Source: Chitinophagaceae bacterium
Lineage (GTDB): Bacteria > Bacteroidota > Bacteroidia > Chitinophagales > Chitinophagaceae
Direction: 5' to 3'
NCBI GenBank assembly: GCA_014379785.1
Contig: JACMLD010000017.1
Coordinates: 1-13,014, forward strand
DNA: 13,014 nucleotides
Below the pieces are notes generated by a model that ran no database searches, was not told where the DNA came from, and was given only the letters and a program-made list of their open reading frames with translations. Of the stretch, positions 5,773 through 13,014 are shown piece by piece (the stretch's first letter is position 1; every line of letters starts with the position of its first letter). Both the position numbers and the translations under genes were made by a program.

Positions 5773-8331
5773 TTATGCGGTCCTGTTTTTATTCTTTCTG
5801 ATCTGTAAAACAATGGCTGCTATCAACAGAAGATAAAGTAAAATGCTGAACCACATCGTCATTTTGTCTCCGACAATAACGGCATGCGGTTCAAACCTGA
5901 ACTCAATCGTATGCTGACCCGCCGGCACATACATTCCACGCAATAAATAATTCACGCGTATATGCTCTGTCTTCTTGCCGTCGATATAAGCATCCCATCC
6001 ATGCGGATAATATATCTCGCTGAAGACCGCAAACTGATTACTGCCAGCCTTGCTTTCGTAAATGATTTTATCTATTTCATTTGATTTAAGGCGGATGGTG
6101 GCAGTGGAGTCATACTGTGGCTGGGTAGTTGCGTTCGACTTATAACGCTCATCTATCACCGCACTGTCGCGGGTATTGAGATTATCGAGCGCCTTCATCT
6201 CCTCATCCGCATTTTTTGCAAACCTGAAGCCTTTGACAAACCAGGCATTGCCAAGCGCCGAAGGATTCAACTGAGCAACCGGTTTGCCGGTAGCTGGATC
6301 CTGCACGATAAAATATTTTGTGTTCAGCATATTGAACACATTCATATTGCCTTTCTGAAGCTGGTGGATTTTGAGATCTTCATACAACGCAAGTTTTGCG
6401 GGACTGTAACCACCAATCGAATTATGATGATAAGACGCCGTTGAGCTCTGGAATGGATCTCCGCCGCTGGCCTGATCAAATACACGCACATTCTTTTCAG
6501 GATCGGCTTGAATCTGCCTGTCCGCCTCGGTCAGCGTAAACACTGCATCCACTTCTGAAGGCTCTGCAAAATTGCCGTAGTTAAGATACCTCGTGGCAAC
6601 ACCCAAAATGTCAAAACAACCGAGCAGGACGAATCCCGCTATCACGATGGTCGTTTTTAGTTTGTCCCTGGTATACAAAGCGAGCAGTGCAAACGCCAGT
6701 CCAATCAATATAAAAGACCTAAGCAAGTCGGCACCGAATAAAGATTGCCGATCACTTTGAATGGCATTCACCACAGCCTTGCCAAACTCATCCGCCTGCT
6801 GCTGAATCTGTGGAGTAGGTTGTTGCCCCGCCGCCATTTGTGCGCCCATATTCTGTGCCAGTCCCTGTCTCACATTCTGATCGATCTCTGATGAATAATC
6901 AAACGACAGATACAACATCGCAAGGATCGCGAAAACCCCGCCCGTGATATATCCTGTCAGCTTGAGTTTCTTCCAGAGTTCTTTTTTGGGTTCGGTACTG
7001 AATAAAAACTGGTTGAGTGCAAGACAGGCGAGTACGGGAAACGTAAGCTGAGGAATGATAAGGGCCATCGAAGGAGCCCTGAACTTATTGTAGAAAGGCA
7101 GATAATCGAAAAGAAAATAATTAAATCCTTCAAGGTTTTTTCCCCACGCCAGGAAGACGCCAATCACGGATGCGGCAAAGAGCCACCACTTGTGCCAGGA
7201 CTTTAAATATACCATGCCGAGTATAAAAAGAAAGCACACGATGGCTCCAAGATAAACCGGTCCGGCGGTCGGCAATTGCTCACCCCAGTAAGCATGAAAT
7301 TGTTTCACAAAATCTGAAGCCTGGTCCTCATTCATGCCAGTGCGCTCTGACAATACCTCAGCAGCTTTTGTAGTCTTACCCCACTCATTTTTGTATTCAT
7401 TGTTGACCACCTGAGGACTCCGCCCACCATAGATTCTCGGTACGATAAACGTAAAGGTTTCCAATTTACCGACGCTGTATGCGAATGCATAGTCTTTCGG
7501 GAGACCGCCTTTGGTCTTATTGTTTGATTTGGAAGTGTCCGTTAATTCACTCCGGCCGCCGCGCATTGTTTCGCTGGCGTATTCATTCATGGGCCAGAGG
7601 TTGATGGTATTTACTCCAAGAGCTATGCCTGCGGCCAGCAGCGCAAGTCCACCCGATATCAGCGCGGGTTTCCAGTTACCGGTCCTGAACTGGTGCACAG
7701 CAAAGGCGATTGCAAGACAAAGCGCAATAATCATGGTGTAATAAGTAACCTGTATATGATTCTGCCATACGATCATGGCCGCCGAAAGCGCTGTCAGGGC
7801 CGTTCCCATGATATACTTACGGTCAAATAAAAGAATCAGCGATCCAATCACTGCCGGTGCATAGCCTATACAAATCATTTTTGTATCGTGACCTACTCCA
7901 ACAATCACCGGATCATAACTGGCATACGCATACGAAATTGCCCCCATCACGCCAATCCATGGGTTGATCTTGAGAACCATCAGCAAAAAATAAAATGTGA
8001 GACAGGCGAGGAAGAAAAAATTTATCGGCTTTGGCAATCCAAGAGTAAAAACATTGTTGTGCAGAACACCTATCGATATCTTATTGGGCGTTTCGAAAGC
8101 AATCTGATATCCGGGCATGCCGCTAAACATGCTGTTTGTCCAGTATGGATAGTGACCGTTTTTCTCGCGAAACTCGACGGACTGTTGCGCCATCCCTTTC
8201 CAGCCCTGTACATCATGCTGGTCCAGAACCATTCCTTCAACGGCAGGTTTACAATAGATAACCGAAACAAAAAGAAGTATAGCTATCGATGCAAAATGCT
8301 GCCAGTTGCGCTGCCAAAAAGTTTTTATCAT
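5773..8331 (-). CDS. YfhO-family polytopic membrane protein (GT-C type)
   Basis: An 852-residue integral membrane protein of the YfhO family, whose members have a GT-C-like fold and are linked in Firmicutes to glycosylation of lipid-linked polymers. Hydrophobic segments are visible near residues 12-27, 103-121, 125-140, 155-169, 175-190, 197-213, 224-240, 357-375, 382-396, 420-440, 457-476, 538-553, 560-577 and 825-844. The first outer loop carries D-Q-H-D-V-Q-G-W (37-44), acids in the place expected for GT-C catalysis. A polar Gln-rich stretch (about 482-530) separates two membrane helices. A large soluble C-terminal domain (about 585-820) ends with the family signature Y-Y-P-H-G-W-D-A-Y-I-D-G-K (774-786) and Y-V-P-A-G-Q-H-T-I-E-F (801-811). 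It is first in a run with two glycosyltransferases, supporting a glycan role. The exact substrate is unknown. Confidence 0.92.
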   Translation of the reverse strand: MIKTFWQRNWQHFASIAILLFVSVIYCKPAVEGMVLDQHDVQGWKGMAQQSVEFREKNGHYPYWTNSMFSGMPGYQIAFETPNKISIGVLHNNVFTLGLPKPINFFFLACLTFYFLLMVLKINPWIGVMGAISYAYASYDPVIVGVGHDTKMICIGYAPAVIGSLILLFDRKYIMGTALTALSAAMIVWQNHIQVTYYTMIIALCLAIAFAVHQFRTGNWKPALISGGLALLAAGIALGVNTINLWPMNEYASETMRGGRSELTDTSKSNNKTKGGLPKDYAFAYSVGKLETFTFIVPRIYGGRSPQVVNNEYKNEWGKTTKAAEVLSERTGMNEDQASDFVKQFHAYWGEQLPTAGPVYLGAIVCFLFILGMVYLKSWHKWWLFAASVIGVFLAWGKNLEGFNYFLFDYLPFYNKFRAPSMALIIPQLTFPVLACLALNQFLFSTEPKKELWKKLKLTGYITGGVFAILAMLYLSFDYSSEIDQNVRQGLAQNMGAQMAAGQQPTPQIQQQADEFGKAVVNAIQSDRQSLFGADLLRSFILIGLAFALLALYTRDKLKTTIVIAGFVLLGCFDILGVATRYLNYGNFAEPSEVDAVFTLTEADRQIQADPEKNVRVFDQASGGDPFQSSTASYHHNSIGGYSPAKLALYEDLKIHQLQKGNMNVFNMLNTKYFIVQDPATGKPVAQLNPSALGNAWFVKGFRFAKNADEEMKALDNLNTRDSAVIDERYKSNATTQPQYDSTATIRLKSNEIDKIIYESKAGSNQFAVFSEIYYPHGWDAYIDGKKTEHIRVNYLLRGMYVPAGQHTIEFRFEPHAVIVGDKMTMWFSILLYLLLIAAIVLQIRKNKNRTA

Positions 8332-8400
8332 AGATTCAATTCTTGCGAAGCAAAATAATGGTATTTTGGGCAGAATTGAGGATTTTGGCTGGAGGTCTTC

Positions 8401-8421
8401 ATGAAATTCAGGCTTTTATGA
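8401..8421 (+). other. Six-codon leader frame with Shine-Dalgarno sequence ahead of the membrane-protein gene
   Basis: GGAGG at 8391-8395 stands 5 bases before an ATG at 8401 that opens a frame of M-K-F-R-L-L and then TGA. The TGA (8419-8421) overlaps both candidate start codons of the next gene (ATG at 8418 and 8421). This would allow stop-restart coupling. Good Shine-Dalgarno sequences are rare in this window, which makes the site stand out, but the match could be chance. Confidence 0.3.
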
Positions 8422-8693
8422 TGCAACTCTCATTCTGGCACAAAGTGGCCTTCATTGCTAATATCTGCTGGCTCTTCAGCCTGTCTCTCAGGTATTACAA
8501 TGCAATCCCAACCGGGCATATACAATCCAGCATTCTGATAACAGGACTCGTGATCGCTACTGCCCTGAATGTTGTCGTCAATTTATGGACAGGCTTTCTG
8601 TTCATCAGAAATAAGAGACCGGCTATTCCGAGATGGCTGATGCTTGCCAATTTTATCTTTCTCATTCCTCAATTATACCTTTTCTTCTCATGA
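8418..8693 (+). CDS. Small polytopic membrane protein of unknown function
   Basis: A 91-residue protein (90 if the second of two adjacent ATGs is used) that I do not recognise. Three hydrophobic segments are visible, near residues 8-24, 33-56 and 71-90, with R-N-K-R-P between the second and third. The same frame is open further back to a TTG at 8343 and an ATG at 8358. Those starts would add a less hydrophobic extension, so the 8418/8421 ATG pair just before S-F-W-H-K is preferred. The TGA stop overlaps the ATG of the YhhQ-type transporter (ATGA at 8690-8693), which implies coupled translation. A helper or partner of the transporter is possible but purely inferred from this overlap. Confidence 0.65.
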   Translation: MMQLSFWHKVAFIANICWLFSLSLRYYNAIPTGHIQSSILITGLVIATALNVVVNLWTGFLFIRNKRPAIPRWLMLANFIFLIPQLYLFFS

Positions 8694-9469
8694 TCAGCTA
8701 TATCATCAAAGACAAATCCACCAGGTTATTTATCATTCTCGGCGGGTTTTTCATAGCCAATACATTGATTGCTGAAGTAATCGGGGTGAAAATATTTTCG
8801 CTGGAAGACAGTCTTGGTATTCAAAAGGCAGATTTCTCGCTGCTTGGAGTGGAACATCTGTCGTTTAACCTGACAGTCGGCGTGTTACCATGGCCGATTG
8901 TATTTATCATGACCGATATCATCAACGAATATTATGGCGTAAAAGGAGTCCGGTTTCTTTCATTGCTTACAGCCGCGCTGATCGGATTTATGTTTGTTGT
9001 TTTTTTCTTCGCTATCGAACTTGTGCCGAGTGATTTTTGGATTGCCTCAGGTGCTGCAAACGGAGTGCCGGATATGCAGGCCGCTTATAAGCAGATAGTC
9101 GGACAGGGAATGAATATCATTGTTGGCTCGATTACTGCATTTCTCATTGGACAGATTGCAGATGCATTTGTTTTCAGGAAGATAAAAAAACTGACGGGCG
9201 AGAAAAGAATTTGGGCCAGAGCGACCATCAGTACGCTGGTTTCTCAGCTTATCGACAGCTATGTTGTGATCTTTATTGCATTTTATATTTATCAGGACTG
9301 GAGCCTGGGAAGGGTACTGGCGCTGGCGACTACCGCCTATCTGTACAAATTTCTTGTCGCCATCTTATGCACGCCTGTCGTTTATGGTATTCACTGGCTC
9401 GCCGAAAGATATCTGGGCAAAGACCTGTCTGCGCAAATGAAGAAGGCTGCGCTGGAGAAAGGAGAGTAG
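8690..9469 (+). CDS. yhhQ: Queuosine precursor transporter, YhhQ/VUT family
   Basis: A 259-residue inner-membrane transporter of the YhhQ (formerly DUF165) family. The E. coli member imports the 7-deazaguanine precursors preQ0 and preQ1 for tRNA queuosine synthesis. About six hydrophobic segments are visible (near 12-33, 62-76, 88-111, 142-160, 183-202, 206-236). Family motifs include L-P-W-P-I-V-F-I-M-T-D-I-I-N-E-Y-Y-G (66-83), I-G-Q-I-A-D-A-F-V-F (153-162) and W-A-R-A-T-I-S-T-L-V-S-Q-L-I-D-S (175-190). The frame is open to 8633, but the ATG at 8690 gives the normal family N-terminus and an ATGA overlap with the membrane protein before it. No preQ1 riboswitch was recognised upstream. Its TAG stop abuts the stop of the convergent acetyltransferase gene. 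Confidence 0.92.
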   Translation: MISYIIKDKSTRLFIILGGFFIANTLIAEVIGVKIFSLEDSLGIQKADFSLLGVEHLSFNLTVGVLPWPIVFIMTDIINEYYGVKGVRFLSLLTAALIGFMFVVFFFAIELVPSDFWIASGAANGVPDMQAAYKQIVGQGMNIIVGSITAFLIGQIADAFVFRKIKKLTGEKRIWARATISTLVSQLIDSYVVIFIAFYIYQDWSLGRVLALATTAYLYKFLVAILCTPVVYGIHWLAERYLGKDLSAQMKKAALEKGE

Positions 9470-9486
9470 CTAAAGTTTTTTCTCCA
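9453..9486. terminator. Weak inverted repeat spanning two abutting stop codons
   Basis: Arms TGGAGAAA (9453-9460) and TTTCTCCA (9479-9486) pair, with possible G-T extension inward. They enclose the back-to-back stops of the transporter and the acetyltransferase. A run of six T (9476-9481) lies in the right arm. It could act as a weak bidirectional terminator, since there is no intergenic space for another, but the stem is AT-rich and the case is weak. Confidence 0.25.
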
Positions 9487-9973
9487 TGATATAGTCGTTC
9501 ATGAAATAGCCGTTTCCTATATCGAGGTCTTCTTCGCCAACTGTTTCGAAACCGAGTTTTTCATAAAATGAAACGGCCTTGTTGTGACGGTTTACATTTA
9601 GTTGCAAAGCTGATCCACCGAAAGGTCGAATTTCTTCGATAACAGCTTCCAGCAAGGCCCGCCCGAGACCGCTTCCCTGGTTGCCAGGCAGCACGTATAA
9701 TTTGTGCAGTTTATAAATGCCATCGGCTCTTGTCTCAGAAAAAGACGCGAAGCCAACGGGTTGCTCTTCAATTTCTGCAATCAGAAAAGTGTGTTCATGC
9801 TCCTCGATCTGGCTGGCCAGTGATTCCGGACTATACATCATATCGAGCATATAGTCGAGCTGGTCCTTCGATATGATGTGACCGTATGTTGTGGGCCAGA
9901 TATCGTGTGCAAGTTCGCCGATCTCATGCAGGTCATCCATGCCTGCTTCCCTTATTTTTATTTCTATCTCCAT
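9470..9973 (-). CDS. GNAT-family N-acetyltransferase
   Basis: A 167-residue cytoplasmic acetyltransferase that would move an acetyl group from acetyl-CoA to an amine; the acceptor is unknown. Beta-strand 4 and the acetyl-CoA pyrophosphate loop are seen in L-H-K-L-Y-V-L-P-G-N-Q-G-S-G-L-G-R-A-L (89-107), with Q-G-S-G-L-G as the Q/R-x-x-G-x-G/A motif. Motif B is L-N-V-N-R-H-N-K-A-V-S-F-Y-E-K-L-G-F (125-142). The N-terminal R-E-A-x-x-x-D-L (8-15) is also typical. The frame is open to 10087, but that would run into the protease gene upstream. The ATG at 9973 gives the normal GNAT start and a 7-bp gap after that gene, so the two are probably one operon. Confidence 0.92.
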   Translation of the reverse strand: MEIEIKIREAGMDDLHEIGELAHDIWPTTYGHIISKDQLDYMLDMMYSPESLASQIEEHEHTFLIAEIEEQPVGFASFSETRADGIYKLHKLYVLPGNQGSGLGRALLEAVIEEIRPFGGSALQLNVNRHNKAVSFYEKLGFETVGEEDLDIGNGYFMNDYIMEKKL

Positions 9974-9980
9974 AGATTCT

Positions 9981-10703
9981 TTATATATTATTTCGTTTTT
10001 CAAAATCGAGGCGCGACAGTTCCTGATGCAACCGGATTGCTTTCCTGCTGAGTCTGGCAGCAATGAGGAAAGAAATGATTGCGGCACCCGCCAGCAAACC
10101 CTGACTCACTATCACCGTGACTTTCGTGTTTTGCTGCAGGAACAGGAAGAAGTCGAACGCGCCATGAAAAAATACAGCAGTGGCCAGACCGCGCCAAAGG
10201 AACAACCGCTGGTTGGGCCTGGCAAATTTTGCAAGTCCCACATAATATCCCATTAATATTCCAAAAGTGCCGTGGGCCGGCACCGAAACAAACATCCTCA
10301 CGATGGCAGTGCCAAATCCATGTTGCTGCACATAGAGAATATTCTCCAGGGTCGCAAAACCCATTGAGATCATTACGCCATATACAATGCCGTCAAATGG
10401 TTCGTTGAACTCTTTTTTTCTATAGGCAAAATACCGGAGCATGAGGTATTTTGAAAATTCTTCGCTGAGCGCCACAATAAAAAATGCATAAAATGCATAC
10501 ATGCCGATTGAATCACCGGCAAACACATCTCCGAGTACATATGACGAACCCATTTGTATTGCAATTGCCGGAAGCGTGGAAAGCATACCAAGAAAAAATG
10601 AGACGATCAGATAATGCAAGGGTTCGCGGTCATATTTATCCTTCAGATAAATATACCACATGATTGCAATCCCAGGGGCTACGGCCAGTGCCAGTAATAA
10701 CAT
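9981..10703 (-). CDS. PrsW-family intramembrane metalloprotease
   Basis: A 240-residue polytopic membrane protein with all the family's expected metal and catalytic motifs: E-E-F-S-K (81-85), F-A-T-L-E-N (116-121, Glu120), P-A-H-G-T-F-G (142-148, His144) and H-G-A-F-D-F (180-185, His180 and Asp184). Hydrophobic segments are seen near 2-20, 31-53, 66-80, 105-124, 143-158, 172-190 and 197-216. In Bacillus subtilis, PrsW starts the cleavage of an anti-sigma factor. No anti-sigma or sigma gene is visible here, so the target is unknown; homologues also include CPBP/Abi-type proteins. It is the first gene of a minus-strand pair with a GNAT acetyltransferase. It diverges from a second predicted metalloprotease gene across a 66-bp gap. 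Confidence 0.92.
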   Translation of the reverse strand: MLLLALAVAPGIAIMWYIYLKDKYDREPLHYLIVSFFLGMLSTLPAIAIQMGSSYVLGDVFAGDSIGMYAFYAFFIVALSEEFSKYLMLRYFAYRKKEFNEPFDGIVYGVMISMGFATLENILYVQQHGFGTAIVRMFVSVPAHGTFGILMGYYVGLAKFARPNQRLFLWRGLATAVFFHGAFDFFLFLQQNTKVTVIVSQGLLAGAAIISFLIAARLSRKAIRLHQELSRLDFEKRNNI

Positions 10704-10769
10704 GATTGAACTTTTCGTGATAAAGATATTTGGATTTAATAAGTAACTTGAAAAACATTGTATTTACTT
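10704..10769. promoter_or_regulatory. Short divergent intergenic region between two metalloprotease genes
   Basis: This 66-bp AT-rich gap must carry start signals for the minus-strand PrsW gene and the plus-strand exported metalloprotease-like gene. I found no full match to the Bacteroidota TAnnTTTG / TTG promoter elements on either strand. The nearest is TATCTTTA on the minus strand (complement of 10721-10728). No Shine-Dalgarno sequence precedes either ATG. The regulatory role is inferred from layout only. Confidence 0.25.
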
Positions 10770-13014
10770 ATGAAACTCATTCTTCTGCCTGCTTTCTTTC
10801 TCTTTTTTTGTGTTTCGGTTTCTGCCCAGCAGTTTGGAGGGTTCCGGCCATCGGTAAAATTTCGTCAGATAAACGGTGAAGGGGTAAGAGTGATTTATCC
10901 AAAAGGTTTTGACAGCGCCGGGTTGAGAGTCGCCGCGGTGGTATCGGGACTCAAAAATCTAACCCTGCCAACAATCGGGACAAGAGAACAGAAAATCAAT
11001 ATTGTGCTGCAGCCATCCACGACGATTGCAAATGCATATGTGACGATGGGTCCTTTCAGGAGCGAGTTGTATTTAACGCCGGCCCAGAATAGTTTTGACC
11101 TGGGTTCGATTTCCTGGCTCGATATGCTGGCTGTGCATGAATACCGACATGTGCAGCAATACAACAACTTCAATGTGGGCTTGTCGAGGGTGTTTAGGAT
11201 TTTGTTTGGTCAGCAGGGCCAGGCACTGGCAAACGCCGCTGCGGTTCCAAACTGGTTCTGGGAGGGCGACGCGGTTTTTCAGGAGACGCTGGTGAGTACA
11301 CAGGGACGCGGGAGGGTACCATTTTTTTTCAATGATTATCGGGCCCTTTGGTCGGAGGGTCTCGACTACAGTTATATGAAACTGCGAAATGGATCCTTGC
11401 GCGATTTTGTTCCGGATCATTACAGGCTGGGCTATATGTTCGTAACATACGGCAGACAAAAATATGGGGCCGGTTTCTGGAAGGATGTAACCGGCGATGC
11501 AGCGGCTTACAAAGGATTGTTTTATCCATTTCAGCGCGCAATAAAAAAACATGGAAACATTTCTTTTAACCAGTTTCGTACTGAGGCCATCAACGGGTTT
11601 AAAAATGAATCGGAAACTACGCCGCAGGTCAACAGGCAGCGCCGGCCTTATATGGATGAAGAATTTCCCGCCATCACGGAAGATGGAAACTCCATTATAT
11701 ACGTCAGGTCAGGATATAAGAATATTCCGGCCTTTGTGAAACGAAGTACAGAAAACGGGAAGCGCACTGAATCCATTATTCGGGTCAGGGATGTTTCACT
11801 TGACAATCATTTTAGTCTTAAAAACGGGAAAATTGTTTATGCTTCACGTCGTCAGCACCCGCGGTGGGGCTGGACCGATTACAATGAATTGCAGGTACTC
11901 GATGTCGCTACCGGTAAGCAGCAAACGCTGACGCATCGCTCAAGATACTTTTCACCAGACATCAGCGGGGATAACAAAATCATTGCAGTCGATGTGCAGC
12001 CCGGAGGAAAAAGTTTTCTTCATTTGCTGGATGGCAATACAGGTGCGTTGCTAAAGGCCTTTCCAAATCCTGAAAATTATTTTTATACCTATCCCAGGTT
12101 CGCCGGCAGCAACCGGGTGATTTCTGCAGTAAGAACAGCGGCAGGGGATATGACGATAGTGAGTATTGACCTTTCTGATGGTTCATCGGTTCAGCTGACT
12201 CCGCCGGGAAAAAGAATCATCGCATTTCCATCGGTTGTCGGGGACACCATCTTTTTTTCTGCTACCGACAAAAAAACCGAATCAGTATTCGCTTTGGTAC
12301 AATCTCAAAAAAAACTGTTCAGGGTAGCCAGCGCAACCGGTGGACAAGGAGCTTATCAGCCGGTGTTCCTGCCAGACAAACTGATATTCAGCAGCTTTAC
12401 AGCCGGTGGATTTAAACTGCAGGAAAATCAGGTAAATGCAAGGGGCTGGGCAGAAATGACCGAGCAGGAGTGGAATGTTGAACCGACAGATGCGGCGGTA
12501 CTCACGGGTGATGTTGCGTCTGGTAAGCTTTACTCTATTGATTCCGGGAAGTCATATAGCGAGGATACATACCCGAAATTAACGAGACCTTTCAATTTTC
12601 ACAGTTTAAGACCATTGGTGGATGACCCCAACTACAGTTTTTCGATTTTAGGAGAAAACGTACTCAATACCCTGCAGTCCGAACTTTCGTTCACGTATAA
12701 CCGAACAGAACAATACAAGCAATTCGGATTCAATACTGTTTACGGTGGCCTTTTTCCATACATCAGGGCGGGGGTGGACTATACCATGGATCGGCGCGCC
12801 CGGTACAGGGGGAACCGCATTTATTTCAACGAACTTCAGATGCGGGGCGGACTGAGCGTTCCGCTGAACCTGAGTAAGGGCAGAAGCTTCATCCGGATGA
12901 ATATTGGCAGCGACTATGTTTATACCCAGCCAACGTTTCAGGGTCTTTACAAAGATTCAATCGGTGACCGCGATTACAGTTCGCTTAATAACTATATCAG
13001 TTTTTCTCACCAGA
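10770..13014 (+). CDS. Exported HExxH metalloprotease-like / TolB-type propeller / outer-membrane barrel protein, 3' end cut by the window
   Basis: The frame is open from the ATG at 10770 to the window edge (748 codons, no stop). A signal peptide (1-19 or 20) ends in V-S-A-Q. Residues about 25-290 look like a gluzincin-type peptidase: H-E-Y-R-H (123-127) and, 38 residues past the last His, W-F-W-E-G-D (162-167), whose Glu165 fits the third zinc ligand. Six PD40-type repeats follow, starting near residues 297, 345, 392, 439, 484 and 531, and suggest a six-bladed TolB-like propeller. From about 608 the sequence alternates polar and aromatic/aliphatic residues in short strands, as in an outer-membrane beta barrel, and is cut off. 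The inferred location is the outer membrane, with the soluble domains on one face. The substrate is unknown. It diverges from the PrsW-family gene. Confidence 0.8.
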   Translation, partial: MKLILLPAFFLFFCVSVSAQQFGGFRPSVKFRQINGEGVRVIYPKGFDSAGLRVAAVVSGLKNLTLPTIGTREQKINIVLQPSTTIANAYVTMGPFRSELYLTPAQNSFDLGSISWLDMLAVHEYRHVQQYNNFNVGLSRVFRILFGQQGQALANAAAVPNWFWEGDAVFQETLVSTQGRGRVPFFFNDYRALWSEGLDYSYMKLRNGSLRDFVPDHYRLGYMFVTYGRQKYGAGFWKDVTGDAAAYKGLFYPFQRAIKKHGNISFNQFRTEAINGFKNESETTPQVNRQRRPYMDEEFPAITEDGNSIIYVRSGYKNIPAFVKRSTENGKRTESIIRVRDVSLDNHFSLKNGKIVYASRRQHPRWGWTDYNELQVLDVATGKQQTLTHRSRYFSPDISGDNKIIAVDVQPGGKSFLHLLDGNTGALLKAFPNPENYFYTYPRFAGSNRVISAVRTAAGDMTIVSIDLSDGSSVQLTPPGKRIIAFPSVVGDTIFFSATDKKTESVFALVQSQKKLFRVASATGGQGAYQPVFLPDKLIFSSFTAGGFKLQENQVNARGWAEMTEQEWNVEPTDAAVLTGDVASGKLYSIDSGKSYSEDTYPKLTRPFNFHSLRPLVDDPNYSFSILGENVLNTLQSELSFTYNRTEQYKQFGFNTVYGGLFPYIRAGVDYTMDRRARYRGNRIYFNELQMRGGLSVPLNLSKGRSFIRMNIGSDYVYTQPTFQGLYKDSIGDRDYSSLNNYISFSHQ

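Noticed and set aside
7888..8358. 156-residue open frame on the plus strand
   Set aside because: It is antisense to the 5' part of the YfhO-family gene, whose family motifs are clear, and its translation resembles no protein type.
8332..8417. preQ1 riboswitch upstream of the transporter operon
   Set aside because: A queuosine transporter invites this search, but no C-rich loop with an A-rich tail of the preQ1 type is visible in this short leader.
9974..10087. Longer N-terminus for the GNAT protein
   Set aside because: It would overlap the end of the PrsW gene by more than 100 bases and adds sequence unlike any GNAT start. The ATG at 9973 fits the family.
11322..11329. Run of eight T in the HExxH gene as a phase-variation tract
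   Set aside because: Eight T is short for slippage control, it codes normally for Phe-Phe-Phe, and the frame is intact on both sides. A T7 run in the signal peptide at 10803-10809 is similar.
11073..11552. 159-residue open frame on the minus strand
   Set aside because: It lies entirely antisense to the HExxH-domain coding sequence, is rich in Cys/His/Arg in no recognisable pattern, and has no start signals. It is a shadow of the plus-strand gene.

Overview
The window looks like a chromosomal segment of a Bacteroidota bacterium, probably from the Chitinophagales side. The evidence is moderate GC, few Shine-Dalgarno sequences, signal peptides ending in S-A-Q, short lipoproteins with S-G-C or G-G-C lipoboxes, a YfhO-type membrane protein and a predicted outer-membrane barrel. 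This placement is inferred from gene style, not from a marker gene. No RNA gene, insertion sequence or CRISPR array was found.

Positions 1-8331 are a surface-glycan region read mostly on the minus strand, in two tight runs. The first in transcription order is a YfhO-family membrane protein (8331 to 5773), a GT4 glycosyltransferase (5764 to 4643) and a GT2 glycosyltransferase (4653 to 3868). The second is a class I methyltransferase (2722 to 1991), another GT4 glycosyltransferase (1986 to 796) and the UDP-GlcNAc 2-epimerase wecB (793, running off the left edge). The epimerase can supply UDP-ManNAc, the three glycosyltransferases can build a glycan, and YfhO may decorate a lipid-linked or envelope polymer. 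Between the runs, on the plus strand, sit two paralogous small lipoproteins (2824-3866). Their transcript would converge on the GT2 gene, which carries a perfect 12-bp hairpin in its coding sequence just past the lipoprotein stop.

Positions 8332-9469 hold a plus-strand pair: a 90-residue unrecognised membrane protein overlapping (ATGA) a YhhQ-type queuosine-precursor transporter. A hexapeptide reading frame with a good Shine-Dalgarno sequence precedes it.

Positions 9470-10703 hold a minus-strand pair: a PrsW-family intramembrane metalloprotease followed by a GNAT acetyltransferase. Diverging from it at 10770, and running off the right edge, is a large exported protein that combines a HExxH metalloprotease-like domain, a six-repeat TolB-type propeller and the start of a predicted outer-membrane beta barrel. 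This gene is the most interesting item in the window.
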